Below are positions 12,541 through 22,750 of a stretch of DNA of 64,000 bases, in pieces. Each line of letters starts with the position of its first letter. The first letter of the stretch is position 1. The stretch is from the NCBI GenBank assembly GCA_963377175.1, contig CAUJNA010002157.1:598399-662398 (forward strand), given 5' to 3'. Made by a program: the position numbers and the translations under genes. A model generated the notes under the pieces. That model was not told the DNA's origin, did no database searches, and saw only the letters and a list, made by a program, of their open reading frames with translations. This DNA is from Effrenium voratum (Eukaryota > Sar > Dinophyceae > Suessiales > Symbiodiniaceae).

Positions 12541-12677
12541 CTGGCGCGTCTTGACGGGGCGTCGAAGTAGCCAACCCAGTTTCCGACTTGCCAGTTTTTG
12601 CTGTCCCAGCAATGACCATGGTTGCAACCCATTTAATGAGTGCTGGTAATGCATTGGAGGAGTTGGTACCCGATTCT

Positions 12678-12793
12678 CTTGCTGGTGCGATAGGGAAGGT
12701 GGTTGAATGAACCCAAGGGTCCCCTTAAAGGAAACCATAAGAGATTTAACGAACCCAGGCTTTAGTCCCCTTAACCTACTGAGCACCAGCAAG
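12678..12793 (-). mobile_element. Family A introner-like TIR element, 116 bp
   Basis: The left end CTTGCTGGTGCGATAGGG and the right end CCTACTGAGCACCAGCAAG are inverted repeats of each other. Inside, TGAATGAACCCAAGGGTCCC matches the element at 12255 in opposite orientation. On the minus strand it would begin GTGCTCAG after CTTGCTG and end at CACCAG or GCAAG. Confidence 0.65.
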
Positions 12794-14440
12794 TTCTTTT
12801 GGGCAACCCTCCTGGATACGCAGGATGCCCCTTTTGGAAAGAAACTAGAAGGGCAACCACAAAAAAATGCCAAGCCAAAGCAATTGTTTGCGACAAAGCA
12901 GAGGGAGGCCTGTGTTGGACACAAACCAGAACGCAATCCTTCTGGATGCAAAGCAAAAAGTTCCTCCTCCCTGGCCGATTCCTCCTGCCCGTCACACAGA
13001 AAAATCCAAACCCGGGCCGGCCCCCGAAAAGGGGGGGCGGCAAAAATCCAACCCATGGCTTACGAAGCATGTGTTTCCACATCAACTATTATGCGCGCAA
13101 GCCTCAAAGGACAACCTTCACCAAACTTTTTGTGGGAGGGTTCGCTCTCCGCTCAGCAGCAAATCATTTTGAATACATGCCAATATGAAATCCTGTTTGG
13201 ATACAAACCAGAAGAAACCAGTTTGGGATACAAAGCAACAGCTACCCTTTGCATGTACAAACAAAATGGGGGCTGTTTCTAGATGTAAACCAAAACGAAA
13301 ACACATTCAATACAAATCAAAAGGAACCTCCTGTTTGGACACACACACACAGGCTAATTGGAAATCATCTTGGATACGCGGCAAACGGGATCGCCAGTTT
13401 GACATTTGATGCAACTTGTTGAATACAAACAAACTCAAATTGGTGGCGTCATTTGTGCTTCCAAGGAAACAAAAGCAACATTATCAATTTGCTTCGGTTT
13501 CCTCTCAAACGTGCCCAAACGACTCGGAAGCAGAGTGGACAAGCCAGCATTCAAACGGGTAAACGAACGAAACGGGAGCTATCACCCAGCGCTTGGTGCC
13601 GTGAGGAGTGCAACACAAAGGCTTCACTCCAATGCTGCATGACAGCAAGGGGTTGGAAGACTAAGTCTTGTCGTCCTTAACTGTCTTCTTTGTGGCAAAA
13701 AGAAAAAAACAAACCAAAGTGATGGCAACTTGTGCATGTCCATGATCATAAATCCCTTGCTTCACTCCCTTGTGAATTGCCGCCTACAAAATTCCTGACG
13801 AATAATTTGACACGCGTTCTGCACAGGTATCCAGACTTCTTTTTGATCATAAAAGTGTGTGTCATGTGTTGATGCAACTTACTGCCTCTCCACATCGGCA
13901 TTTCATCCGCATTCTACCAACACAACTCCCTCCAGCCCAAAAACAACGCGTTCGTTGTTTTCTTTGCAGCAGCTGTTCCATGTCTGTCAGCTTGTGGACA
14001 TCTCACGGACAAGTTGCCCTGCGCGAGATACCAGCGCTCTGGCAGCGCAATGCATTTGAGGCCCCTGTCAACACCTGTAAAAAACACCGGAGATTGGACC
14101 GCATAAGCTCTCAACAACAGGGTGCATGCTGGATTGTATCGGTGCAAATATTCATTGAGGACCTAACAGGTGCACATCAATTGCATAATGACTGGTACGT
14201 TTGTAGTTGTCCTGGGAACCCCGAATGAATAATTCTCCTTTGGTCTCCCTTCAAAACAACCCAAAAAACGCTGTCCTGAGAAAGACACGCCAATAGAAAA
14301 TCGAGCACGCTGATTTGACAGGGACCCACCCGGCAACGGGTGAAACACCTGGCGAGCTGGAAAACGAGTGACCCATGTGTCAATTGGAACCTGGAAGGCC
14401 GTCTTGCCCTGCGGAACAGGGCTCCATTTCATTTGACGAA
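12794..14440. other. Non-coding; degenerate short-period repeat
   Basis: From about 12900 to 13440 the phrase TTGGATACAAACCAGAA recurs in variant form (GGACACAAACCAGAA, GGATGCAAAGCAAAA, GGATACAAACCAGAA, GGGATACAAAGCAACA, AGATGTAAACCAAAA) at irregular intervals. This looks like an eroded minisatellite. No gene seen. Confidence 0.45.
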
Positions 14441-14447
14441 AGGCAAC

Positions 14448-14466
14448 AGTAGTAGTAGTGTTAGTG

Positions 14467-14497
<31 letters not shown>

Positions 14498-14616
14498 CAG
14501 CAGCAGCAGCAGTAGTAGGGGAAGTAGGAGTAGTAGTAGAGGAAGTAGGAGTAGTAGTAGAGGAAATAGCACTAGTAGTAATAGTAGAAGTAGAAGTAGA
14601 AGTAGAAGAAGCCCGC
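14448..14616. repeat. (AGT)n/(TAG)n trinucleotide repeat with AGC and AGG variants
   Basis: Compound trinucleotide array. It creates poly-Ser, poly-Val and poly-Leu ORFs on both strands that are not genes. A similar (TAG)n lies at 22500. Confidence 0.95.
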
Positions 14617-14974
14617 CGACAACAGACGGCGTGTTGGACATAAGAAATGATCCTTACCTCTTTACCTGTTACCCCTCCCCTAACCCCTCCCCAAACTATT
14701 GCGGGGGGGGGGGGGTCCACGTACCACGCGGTGATTCGAAGACGCTTCACTAAATCTGTTCATTGTGCGGGCTTGCGCAACTCAGTTTGTCAAAAACATT
14801 GGGGTGTTCGATTCCCCCCGGGTGCGCTTTCGCATCCTTAGCAGTTCCAGTGGCACATCGCCAGCATCACCTGCATCATCCGCATCAGCGCCTGCCAAGG
14901 ATGCGGATGATGCAAGTGATGCTGGGGATGTTGCCCATGCTGGTGAAGGAAATGAAGGGGGGAAAGGGGAAAGG

Positions 14975-15668
14975 ATAACCGTGACTCTGATCAGCCTGAT
15001 TCTGGAGCAGTATCGCGGCGTGTTTGAGAGAATCTACATCTTTAGCCCGTCCATCGACATTGATGACCGTCAAGAAGTACATCGAGGAGGACCTGGGGGT
15101 GAACACCGAACGGGAGCAAGCGTACTGGGACGAGTGGGACGAGGCGGCGCTGCGCCGCATCATCCTGCAGCAGTGCAAGATCACGGAGGCGTCCAAGAAG
15201 TTGGAGATGAAGAAACTGTACCAGGTCCTGATAATCTGTGACGATATGGCTGATATGCCTCAGCTCCACAAACCCAACGGCGCCCTGGATACGCTGTTCA
15301 TCAGGGGCCGGCACATGCAGATCAGCACCTGGGTGAGCTCGCAGAAGCTGAGGCTCATAAGCGCCGCCGTGCGGGTGAACATCCAATTCCTCTGCTGCTG
15401 GAGGCTGCGCAACCAGCACGAGCTGGACGCCGTGGTGGAGGAGCTCAGCGCCCTGCTGCCGAAGGAGCAGCTGTACCGGCTGTATGAGCAGGCGACGCGG
15501 GAACCCTACAGTTTCCTGTTCGTCTACTATCTGAAGCCGAAGAACGAAATGTTCCACATACGCTTCGAAGAGCGCTTCGCACTTGAAAAAGACGCCGATG
15601 GGAGCGGCGCTCAGCTTCCTGGGCCAGAAGCTGTTCGCCAGCTCCACGCTGATCAACGCGAAGTGTGA
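14975..15668 (+). pseudogene. A32-type DNA-packaging ATPase of a virus-like element, broken
   Basis: In DNA viruses of the polinton-like/giant-virus group, this FtsK/HerA-superfamily ATPase pumps the genome into the capsid. A first frame (14975-15067) reads TLISLILEQYRGVFERIYIF then SPSIDID, the typical first strand and helix after the P-loop. A frameshift at 15067-15069 moves to a second frame starting VKKYIEEDLG. This carries a Walker B-like VLIICDDMAD (about 15225), then LFIRGRH and a sensor-like STWVSSQKL, then an AVRVN motif. The P-loop itself is not visible upstream: the GK[ST] residues are missing and the preceding sequence is low-complexity Ser/Ala/Asp. The C-terminal end runs into unrelated frames and stops at TGA. 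The family assignment rests on motif order. Loss of the P-loop and the frameshift make activity very unlikely. Confidence 0.75.
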
Positions 15669-15675
15669 GAACATC
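15598..15675 (+). pseudogene. Possible start of a myristoylated virion membrane protein
   Basis: An ATG at 15598, overlapping the end of the ATPase in another frame, begins MGAALSFLGQKLFASSTL. Met-Gly-Ala-x-x-Ser is a good N-myristoylation signal. Giant-virus-type membrane proteins start this way and often lie near packaging and capsid genes. Protein-like sequence fades after about 25 residues, and the frame then runs into the capsid fragment without a stop. Seen: the start and the signal. Inferred: the viral membrane protein identity, on context only. Confidence 0.35.
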
Positions 15676-15735
15676 TCCTGCTGCACCTCCGTCGCAGCCG
15701 TCGTCCGCCGGACGGGCGGTTTCCTAAAGAAAAGG

Positions 15736-15972
15736 ATGACGACGATCTACGTGGACAGCCGCAAGAGGGTAGCCGGCTCGGACAGCGACTTCGAGGTCGA
15801 CCTGGGAGAGTCATTGCACCTGCAGAGCGACGACGCCAGGCTGGCCGTCTACAAGATCCGCCTGGCCAACAGCTTTTTGTCCACGGACCGGGGCCGCTAC
15901 CTCTACTGGGTTGACGCCGCGCTGGGCACGCTGAACTGGGCATTGTTGCCCGAGGGCGCGTGCACGGCCTAC
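15736..15972 (+). pseudogene. N-terminal half of a virus-like penton/minor capsid protein
   Basis: Starts at ATG 15736 and encodes MTTIYVDSRKRVAGSDSDFE, then a Leu/Val-rich beta-like stretch and TDRGRYLYWVDAALG. The opening (YVDS-R--GS-SDF--DL) is typical of penton-like or minor capsid proteins of polinton-like viruses and their relatives. Similarity stops near LLPEGA at 15965 and the frame continues into unrelated sequence. The missing continuation appears on the other strand at 17559-17714. The family call is from memory of such motifs and needs a profile search. Confidence 0.6.
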
Positions 15973-17281
15973 GCCATCCAGACAAGTCAGCAGAACCCTG
16001 CGGTTGCCCTACTGCCATACTCATGGCCGAAACGTGTTATCGCATTTGACATGGCTCTCAGGCAATTGCAGAAGCTTGTCACGGGAAGCATTATGCCTTG
16101 GGAACAAAAGGCTGATGTGAAGTGTTTAATCAAATTTGGTCCAAAGAAACCACAGAAAGGGTTTGTTCGTCGGCCGATTCTAACCATCGGAGACTCTGCA
16201 AAGCATCAAACAGGGTTTTGAACATGGATGTGAATTCAAACTCGAGCACAACTTCAGGGATATGCTCGAAATTCCGCTCACATGCCACGTCCAGATGACA
16301 CCGGACGAACTTGCAGAGCAACCTTTTGAAAGGTTTAGGAGGCGCAGGTAGCGCCAAAGTGTGACCGTAAAGAAATACTTGTTTGCAGAGCTGCCTTTAG
16401 TGCAATCAGTAGTAGGTACTGGCCCAGAGCTTTCTGCAGCAAGTGCTGGCCCAATCATGAGCCATTTTATGGTCCACGCCGGGCATCCTTTTCCCGGTCA
16501 CTGTTTATTTCTTCGCCTGATTGGATCGGAGTTGCCTGCGTTATGCTATGTCCGGGTTTTCCCAAATCCCGGACCACTTGCATCATCAAGTGCATCCGCA
16601 TGTTACATGCGGTTTTCTTTTGGCTTCCCTCGCACTGCCGGAATACGGCAATACTTGTGGGTTTAACATTTGGAGCCAGATGAAGTGCAGTGCAAACACT
16701 TTACCGGCCATTGTGGTACAGATAGCGCTTATACGTGACCGTAAAGAAATTGCTTGCAACCAGGTCGACGGTGCTTGTATATAGCTTTTGCACCTTGACC
16801 TGCCTCTCCAAGGAATACGCTTGTAGGGCCACTGCATCAGTTTTCTGCACGACTCGGACACCCTCTTGGCCAAATAGGACCTGGTTTGTCCTCTAGTGTG
16901 TGCATCCACGGGTTACCCAAATCCCGTATCCTGTGCCTCGGCTACACGCCAACTCTTGTGATGCCGAATGCGGCAAACTCGACGGTGCTTGTACATAGCT
17001 TGAGCGCACCAAACCTGCAAAGGCATACCCTTGAAGACCACCGGCCGCTGGCCACTGGTGTTTCACCTTGTTTTCTTTTCTGGTTATTTTCTCGTCCCCT
17101 GCAATAGTCAGGCGGACGAGGCGACGGGCTGGACCCCAATGAACAGTCGCTTCCTGCTCGCGGGCTGGGGAGGGGCTGAATGGAAAGCGTGTGCGGAACC
17201 ACCGGAGCATCTGCGGCTCGTTGCGGGGCTCTATGGACATCATGCTTTTACACTAGTACGCTTGCGCCTGTTGTCAACCGG
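15973..17281. other. Unassigned segment inside the viral cassette, with internal repeats
   Basis: GTGACCGTAAAGAAAT occurs at 16361 and 16736, CGACGGTGCTTGTA at 16766 and 16980, and CCCAAATCCCG at 16562 and 16916, so part of this segment is internally duplicated. The plus frame at 16030-16220 is open and Lys-rich but unrecognised. It may be non-viral DNA carried in by rearrangement. Confidence 0.4.
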
Positions 17282-17491
17282 TCATAAGCGGGCTGGTGGT
17301 GCGTCAACCGGCGGCTTTGGCTTGCGCTTTGGGGCAGCCGGCTCAGTAGGCGCGTCCTGCTTCGGTTTGTTTTTGCTCCCAGGAGGCCTGCCCCGTCGTT
17401 TCGGCTCCGGCGCCGGCGCAGCGTCCGGCGCAGCGTCCGGCGCAGCGTCCAGCGCCTCTTGCGCCTCCGCCTCTTGTTCGGTCGGCTCCAT
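17282..17491 (-). CDS. AT-hook small protein of the viral cassette, C-terminally truncated
   Basis: A 69-codon ORF from a clear ATG: MEPTEQEAEAQEALDAAPDA, a repeated Asp-Ala-Ala-Pro stretch, then KRRGRPPGSKNKPK, a textbook AT-hook (core RGRPPG), and a second basic Pro-Lys-rich stretch. AT-hooks bind the minor groove of AT-rich DNA. It lies 65 bp downstream of the capsid fragment on the same strand, as expected for neighbouring virion or DNA-binding genes. The end (PPARL and stop) looks like a truncation. Exact role unknown. Confidence 0.6.
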   Translation of the reverse strand: MEPTEQEAEAQEALDAAPDAAPDAAPAPEPKRRGRPPGSKNKPKQDAPTEPAAPKRKPKPPVDAPPARL

Positions 17492-17558
17492 TTATTATAC
17501 GTGGTCAAGATATCACACGAACGACAAAGACGACCCGCGAAGCCGGACAACGTTGCCG

Positions 17559-17714
17559 TCCGGCGGGGTAGTCCGCTGCGTTAGGAAATTGCTGGCGCAG
17601 CTCCAGGTCGTTCAGGATCAGCCGGTTGCCGTCGTAGGCAACGCTCATTCTGTTTGTGGTCTCGCTATAGGTGGCGGTGGCAAAGTTGGAGCTGACCCAG
17701 GCGGCCAGCCGGGC
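17559..17714 (-). pseudogene. Continuation of the virus-like capsid protein, on the opposite strand
   Basis: The minus frame reads ARLAAWVSSNFATATYSETT, then SVAYDGNRLILNDLELRQQF and NAADYPAG. This picks up at the point where the plus-strand fragment breaks off (LLPEGA). The frame is fused upstream, without a stop, to the RNase H fragment at 17740-18638, so the two look like one ORF although they are unrelated. The remaining C-terminal part of the capsid protein is missing before the AT-hook ORF. The pairing of the two halves is inferred from the expected order of the protein. Confidence 0.55.
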
Positions 17715-17739
17715 GCGTCCCTTTCCTCCGTGTGGGACA

Positions 17740-18638
17740 ACAGCAGGCTGCTCCATTCCCGAGCAAATCATCCAATTTACCAGAAGTTCTAGTATTGTTA
17801 TGCCGGGGTCGTTAGGGCGCTTACCGGTCGGCCATTGAAGGGTTTTCAACCACTTGCACAAGGATTGCGCGTAGGCTGTGCCCCATGTGTAGTAGGTGAA
17901 ATCTTCGTCTGGCACATCGATCTCGAAGCACTTAACGGCTGGTGGTTTCCAACATAGCAACTTCTGCGTTTGGTCTTGGTTCGGTTCAAGTCCTGCTTCT
18001 TCGTCAGCTTTGGCCTGGCACTTCTGCAAGTATGTAATGGTAACCTTAGCGGTGTAACTGAGTGCTTCTTCAAGTTTGATTTTTACAGCCTTGTTAGCAG
18101 TAAAGATTTTCCGTGCAGCTTCTGTCAAATCACTGGGAATCGCACGTAAAGCGGCCTTGGCGGCTTCATCTGCGATCTGATTACCAAGCTGCAGGAAGCC
18201 TGTCCAATCATCAGTACATCCGAATGGGTCGATGTGCGCTTTTACCTTGACAACGTTTTGGCCTGGGCATTGCACAACTGCCAGGAGGCGTTTTATTAGG
18301 TCAGCATTGCTGCTGTTGCCAAGGAGCACATTGCACAATTTAAGTCGTGTACTTTCCCAAATTTTCACAACGCTCTCACAGTCTGTGTACACAGTTGCGC
18401 CTGGGTAGGCCTCAAGAGCAGTAACGGCCGCTTCTAGTTCGGCTCGAGGGACGGATTGTTCACTGCTGCACTGCGCAGTTGCTACAATTTGGAAACAATC
18501 TGGAACGCGTCGCGTTGCCCGCATCTGACGGAAATGCTCAGTGCATTGTTCGATGCTGCCCCGGCACATAACAACACTCCATGCCGACAGTCGTGCGTCA
18601 AGATCAGTCTTGTAAAGTGGAGGAACGTGGTTCCGCAA
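17740..18638 (-). pseudogene. Retrotransposon RNase H domain, truncated at both ends
   Basis: The open minus frame encodes a type I RNase H domain as found at the end of non-LTR retrotransposon polyproteins. Landmarks are SVPRAELEAAVTALE (Glu of the active site), TVYTDCESVVKIWE (second Asp), VKVKAHIDPF, and GNQIADEAAKAAL (final Asp region). The first strand with the TDGS motif is missing: the frame starts at DARLSAWSVV beside the viral ORF at 18634. After the domain come about 100 residues with YYTWGTAYAQSLCKWL, then the fusion to capsid sequence near 17720. No reverse transcriptase remains and there is no poly(A) tail. The ORF is open by chance fusion rather than as a working gene. Confidence 0.7.
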
Positions 18639-18864
18639 GACCTATCCGAGCTACACCCTGCAGCCGCTGCTGCTGAAGCGCTACCAGGCGCGGGCCTTCA
18701 ACACCTGGCTAGGCGAGCGCAGGCAGGCCCAGGAGGGGCAGCGGCGCCTGGACGACGTGAGCCGGCTGACGGAGGCCGTGCACCGCCAGGTACCCCAGCT
18801 GCGCTACGCGCGGGCCGAGCGCCAGGGCGTGGAACGGGCGGCGGACGAAGTTGCGCAACAGTAA
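18628..18864 (+). pseudogene. Small virus-like ORF, 5'-truncated
   Basis: A GC-rich frame reads TWFRKTYPSYTLQPLLLKRY, continues with a Gln/Arg/Glu-rich helical stretch (RRLDDVSRLTEAVHRQVPQL) and stops at TAA 18862-18864. There is no start codon: the frame is cut where the RNase H fragment begins on the other strand. Codon use and GC content match the ATPase and capsid fragments, not the flanking genome. The protein family is not recognised; a virion or scaffold component is possible. Confidence 0.5.
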
Positions 18865-18960
18865 ATGAAGACGCTTCGGGCGCACGGCTTCAATCAGCGC
18901 CCGCGCTTTGAGCAGGTGGTGGGCTACCTAGAGCGGAATGAGCCGCTGCCCCTCAACAGC
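18865..18960 (+). pseudogene. Second small virus-like ORF, 3'-truncated by the repeat array
   Basis: The ATG follows directly on the stop of the previous ORF (TAAATG), the compact spacing of a viral operon-like arrangement. It reads MKTLRAHGFNQRPRFEQVVG then YLERNEPLPLNS before the sequence turns abruptly into the GGAAAG/AGATCT array at about 18960. Unrecognised protein, cut after 32 codons. Confidence 0.5.
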
Positions 18961-21900
18961 GAAAGGGGGGGAAAGATCTCAGGGAGGAAAGGGAGAAGAT
19001 CTGGGGAAAAAATGCCTTAAGGGGGAAAGGGGGGAAAAGATCTTTGGGAGGAAAATGGAAATCTTTCTCGGGGGGAACAGGCCCTAAGGGGCAATGGGGG
19101 GACAGGATCTCAAACGGGAAAGATCTCAGGGAGGAAAGGGAGAAGATCTGGGGAAAAAATGCCTTAAGGGGGAAAGGGGGGAAAAGATCTTTGGGAGGAA
19201 AATGGAATCCTTTCCCTCCTTTCCCCCCTAAGGCCTTTTTTCCCCCCGCCATCTTCCCCCTTTTCCTTCCTAAGATCTTTTCCCCCCTTTCCTTGTTGAG
19301 ATCCTTTCCCGCCCTTTCCCCCCTAAGGCGTTTTCCCCCCCAAGATCCTTTCCCTTTTCCTCCCTAGGATCCTCTCCCACCTTTCCCTGTTGAGCTCCTT
19401 TCCCCCTTTTCCTAAGGCCTTTTCAGATCTTCTCCCTTTTCCCCCCCGCTGAGATCTTCTCCCTATTCCTCCTTAAGATCCTTTGCCTCCTTTCCCCGTT
19501 GAGATCCTTTCCCTTCTTCCCTTTAAGGCCTTTCCAGATCTTTTCCCTTTTCCTTCCTAAGATTGTTTCCCCCCTTTCCCTGTTGAGATCCTTCCCACCC
19601 TTTCCCGCCTCAGGCCTTTCCCCCCTGAGAGCTTCTCCCTTTTCCTTCCTTAGATCTTTCCCCCCTTTCCCTGTTGGCCTTTTTTCCACCAGATCTTCTC
19701 CCTTCCTCCTTTCCCCCCCCTGAGAGCTTCTTCCTTTTCCTTCCGAAGATCTTTTCCCACCTTTCCCTGTTGGGCTTTCCCCCCTAAGTCCTTTTCTCCC
19801 AAATCTTCTCCCTTTCCTCCCTAAGATCTTCCCCCCCTTTCTTTGCTAAGATCTTTCCCACCCTTTCCCTGTTGAGATCCTTTCCCCCCTTTCCCTCCCA
19901 AGGCCTTTCCCCCCCTGAGAGCTTCTCCCTTTTCCTTCCTAAGATCTTTTCCCCCCTTTCCCTGTTGGGCTTTCCCCCCTAAGTCCTTTTCTCCCAGATC
20001 TTCTCCCTTTCCTCCCTAAGATCTTCCCCCCCCCTTTCCTTCCTAAGATTGTTTCCCCCCTTTCCCTGTTGAGATCCTTCCCACCCTTTCCCCCCTGAGG
20101 CCTTTCCCCCCCTGAGAGCTTCTCCTTCCTTAGGTCTTTCCCCCCTGTCCCTGTTGGCCTTTTTTCCCCCAGATCTTCTCCCTTTCCTCCCTGAGATCTT
20201 TTCCACCCCTTTCCCTGTTGAGATCATTTCTCCCCTTTCCCCCCTAAGGCCTTTGCCCCCAGATCTTCTCCCTTTCCTCCCTAAGATCTTTCCCCCCCTT
20301 TCCCTGCTCAGATCATTTCCCCCCTTTCCCCCCTAAGGCCTTTCCCCCCCTGAGATCTTCTCCCTTTTCCTCCCTAAGATCTTTTGCCACCTTTCCCTGT
20401 TGAGATCCATTCCCCCTTTCCCCCCTAAGGCCCTTTCTCCCTCTGAGTTTTTCCCTTTTCCTCCCTACGATGTTTTCCCCCCTCTCCCTGTTGAGATCCT
20501 TTCCCTCCTTTCCCCCCTAAGGCCTTTTTTCCCCCCGCGATCTTCCCCCTTTTCCTTCCTAAGATCTTTTCCCACCTTTCCTTGTTGAGATCCTTTCCCG
20601 CCCTTTCCCCCCTAAGGCGTTTTCCCCCCCAAGGTCTTCTCCCTTTTCCTCCCTAAGATCCTTTGCCCCCTTTCCCTGTTGAGATCCTTTCCCCCCCCCT
20701 AAGGCCTTTCCCCCCCTGAGATCTTCTCCCTTGTCCTCCCCAAGATCTTTTCCCTTGGTTGAGATCCTTTCCCCCTTTCCCCCCGAGATCTTCTCCCTTT
20801 TCCTCCCTAGGATCTTCTCCCACCTTTCCCTGTTGAGCTCCTTTCCCCCTTTTCCCCCTAAGGCCTTGTCAGATCTTCTCCCTTTTCCTCCCTAAGATCC
20901 TTTGCCCCTTTCCCTGTTGAGATCCTTTCCCCCCTTTCCCCCCGTACGGCCTGTCTCTCTCCGCTGAGATCTTCTTCCTATTCCTCCTTAAGATCCTTTG
21001 CCCCCTTTCCCTGTTGAGATCCTTTCCCCCCTTCCCTGTAAGGCCTTTCCAGTTCTTCTCCCTTTTCCTTCCTAAGATTGTTTCCCCCCTTTTTTGTTGA
21101 GATCCTTCCCACCCTTTCCCCCCTCAGGCCTTTCCCCCCCCTGAGAGCTTCTCCCTTTTCCTTCCTTAGATCTTTCCCCCCTTTCCCTGTTGGCCTTTTT
21201 TCCCCCAGATCTTCTCCCTTTCCTCCCTAAGATCTTTTCCACCCCTTTCCCTGTTGAGATCATTTCTCCCCTTTCCCCCCTAAGGCCTTTGTCCCCAGAT
21301 CTTCCCCCTTTCCTCCCTAAGATCTTCCCCCCCCCCCCAGCTCCCTGTTGAGATCATTTATTTCCCGCTTTTCCTTCTAAGGCCTTTTCCCACCCTCAGT
21401 TCTTCTCCCTTTTCCTCCCAAAGATCTTTCCCCCCCTTTCCTCCCTAAGTCCTTTTCCCTGAGTTTGTCTCCCTTTGCCTCCCTAAGATCTTTTCCCCCC
21501 TTTCCGGCTTAAGATCCTTTCCCCCGTTTCCCCCCTAAGGCCTTTTCCCCCAAGATCTCCACCCTTCTCTTCCCAAAGTCTTTTTCCACCTTTCCCGTTT
21601 GAGATCCTGTCCCCCCATTGCCCCTTAGGGCCTGTTCCCCCCGAGAAAGATTCTCAACAGGGAGAGGGGGGAAAACATCGTAGGTAGGAAAAGGGAAAAA
21701 CTCAGAGGGAGAAAGGGCCTTAGGGGGGAAAGGGGGAATGGATCTCAACAGGGAAAGGTGGCAAAAGATCTTAGGGAGGAAAAGGGAGAAGATCTCAGGG
21801 GGGGAAAGGCCTTAGGGGGGAAAGGGGGGAAAGGATCTGAGCAGGGAAAGGGGGGGAAAGATCTTAGGGAGGAAAGGGAGAAGATCTGGGGGCAAAGGCC

Positions 21901-22430
21901 GTAGAGGGGAAAGGGGAGAAATGATCTCAACAGGGAAAGGGGTGGAAAAGATCTTAGGGAGGAAAGGGAGAAGATCTGAGAGAAAAAGGCCAACAGGGAA
22001 AGGGGGGAAAGATCTAAGGAAGGAAAGGAAAAGGGAGAAGCTCTCAGGGGGGGGAAAGGCCTGAGGGGGGAAAGGGTGGGAAGGATCTCAACAGGGAAAG
22101 GCGGGAAACAATCTTAGGAAGGAAAAGGGAGAAGATCTGGAGAGGCCTTAAAGGGAAGGGGGGAAAGGATCTCAACAGGGAAAGGGGGCAAAGGATCTTA
22201 AGGAGGAATAGGGAGAAGATCTCAGCGGGGGGAAAGGCCGTAGGGGGGAAAGGGGGGAAAGGATCTCAACAGGGAAAGGGGGGGAAAGATCCTCAACAGG
22301 GAGAGGGGGGAAAACATCTTAGGGAGGAAAAGGGAAACATCAGAGGGAGAAAAGGCCTTAGGGCGGAAAGGGGGAATGGATCTCAACAAAGAAAGGGGGG
22401 GCAAAAATCTCAGAGGGGAAGGGGGCAAGG
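18961..22430. repeat. Polypurine/polypyrimidine satellite-like array with strand switches
   Basis: About 3.5 kb is built from variants of AGATCT or GGATCT spaced 25-35 bp apart by CCCCTTTCC/CCTGTTGA/CCCCTAAGGCC modules. Orientation changes twice: purine-rich on plus at 18961-19200, pyrimidine-rich at 19205-21640, purine-rich again at 21645-22430. Module order shows that 20955-21310 and 19440-20500 are inverted copies of 21645-22250. Every ORF here is repeat-derived. Confidence 0.93.
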
Positions 22431-22499
22431 GGACAATTCTAAAGGGACGCAAATAAGAAAGCAGGCCTGTAATGTCGGCGGCCTGAGCCGGAGGCACTA

Positions 22500-22527
22500 A
22501 AATAGTAGTAGTAGTAGTCGTAGTAGC

Positions 22528-22575
<48 letters not shown>
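22500..22575. repeat. (TAG)n microsatellite
   Basis: AGT/TAG run with single CGT and CAG interruptions, between the pyrimidine array and the left arm of the large inverted repeat. Confidence 0.95.
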
Positions 22576-22576
<1 letters not shown>

Positions 22577-22750
22577 ATTACTCCTTGTTGTTGTAGTAGC
22601 TGTAGCTGTAGGAGGCTTGGCGCTGCGCGCGGAAAACGTGCGAACCCCGCAGAGCGCAAAAAAAAAAAACAAATGTGCGGAAAAACAAAGCACAGTCTCT
22701 GCGGAAAAAGCGGACCCCTCCTGAAAAGGGGCCGTGATGAAGGTTGTCTT

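Noticed and set aside
17505..18638. Single 377-codon minus ORF as one protein
   Set aside because: It joins an RNase H domain to unrelated capsid sequence near 17720 and starts at a TTG, so it was split into two pseudogene features.
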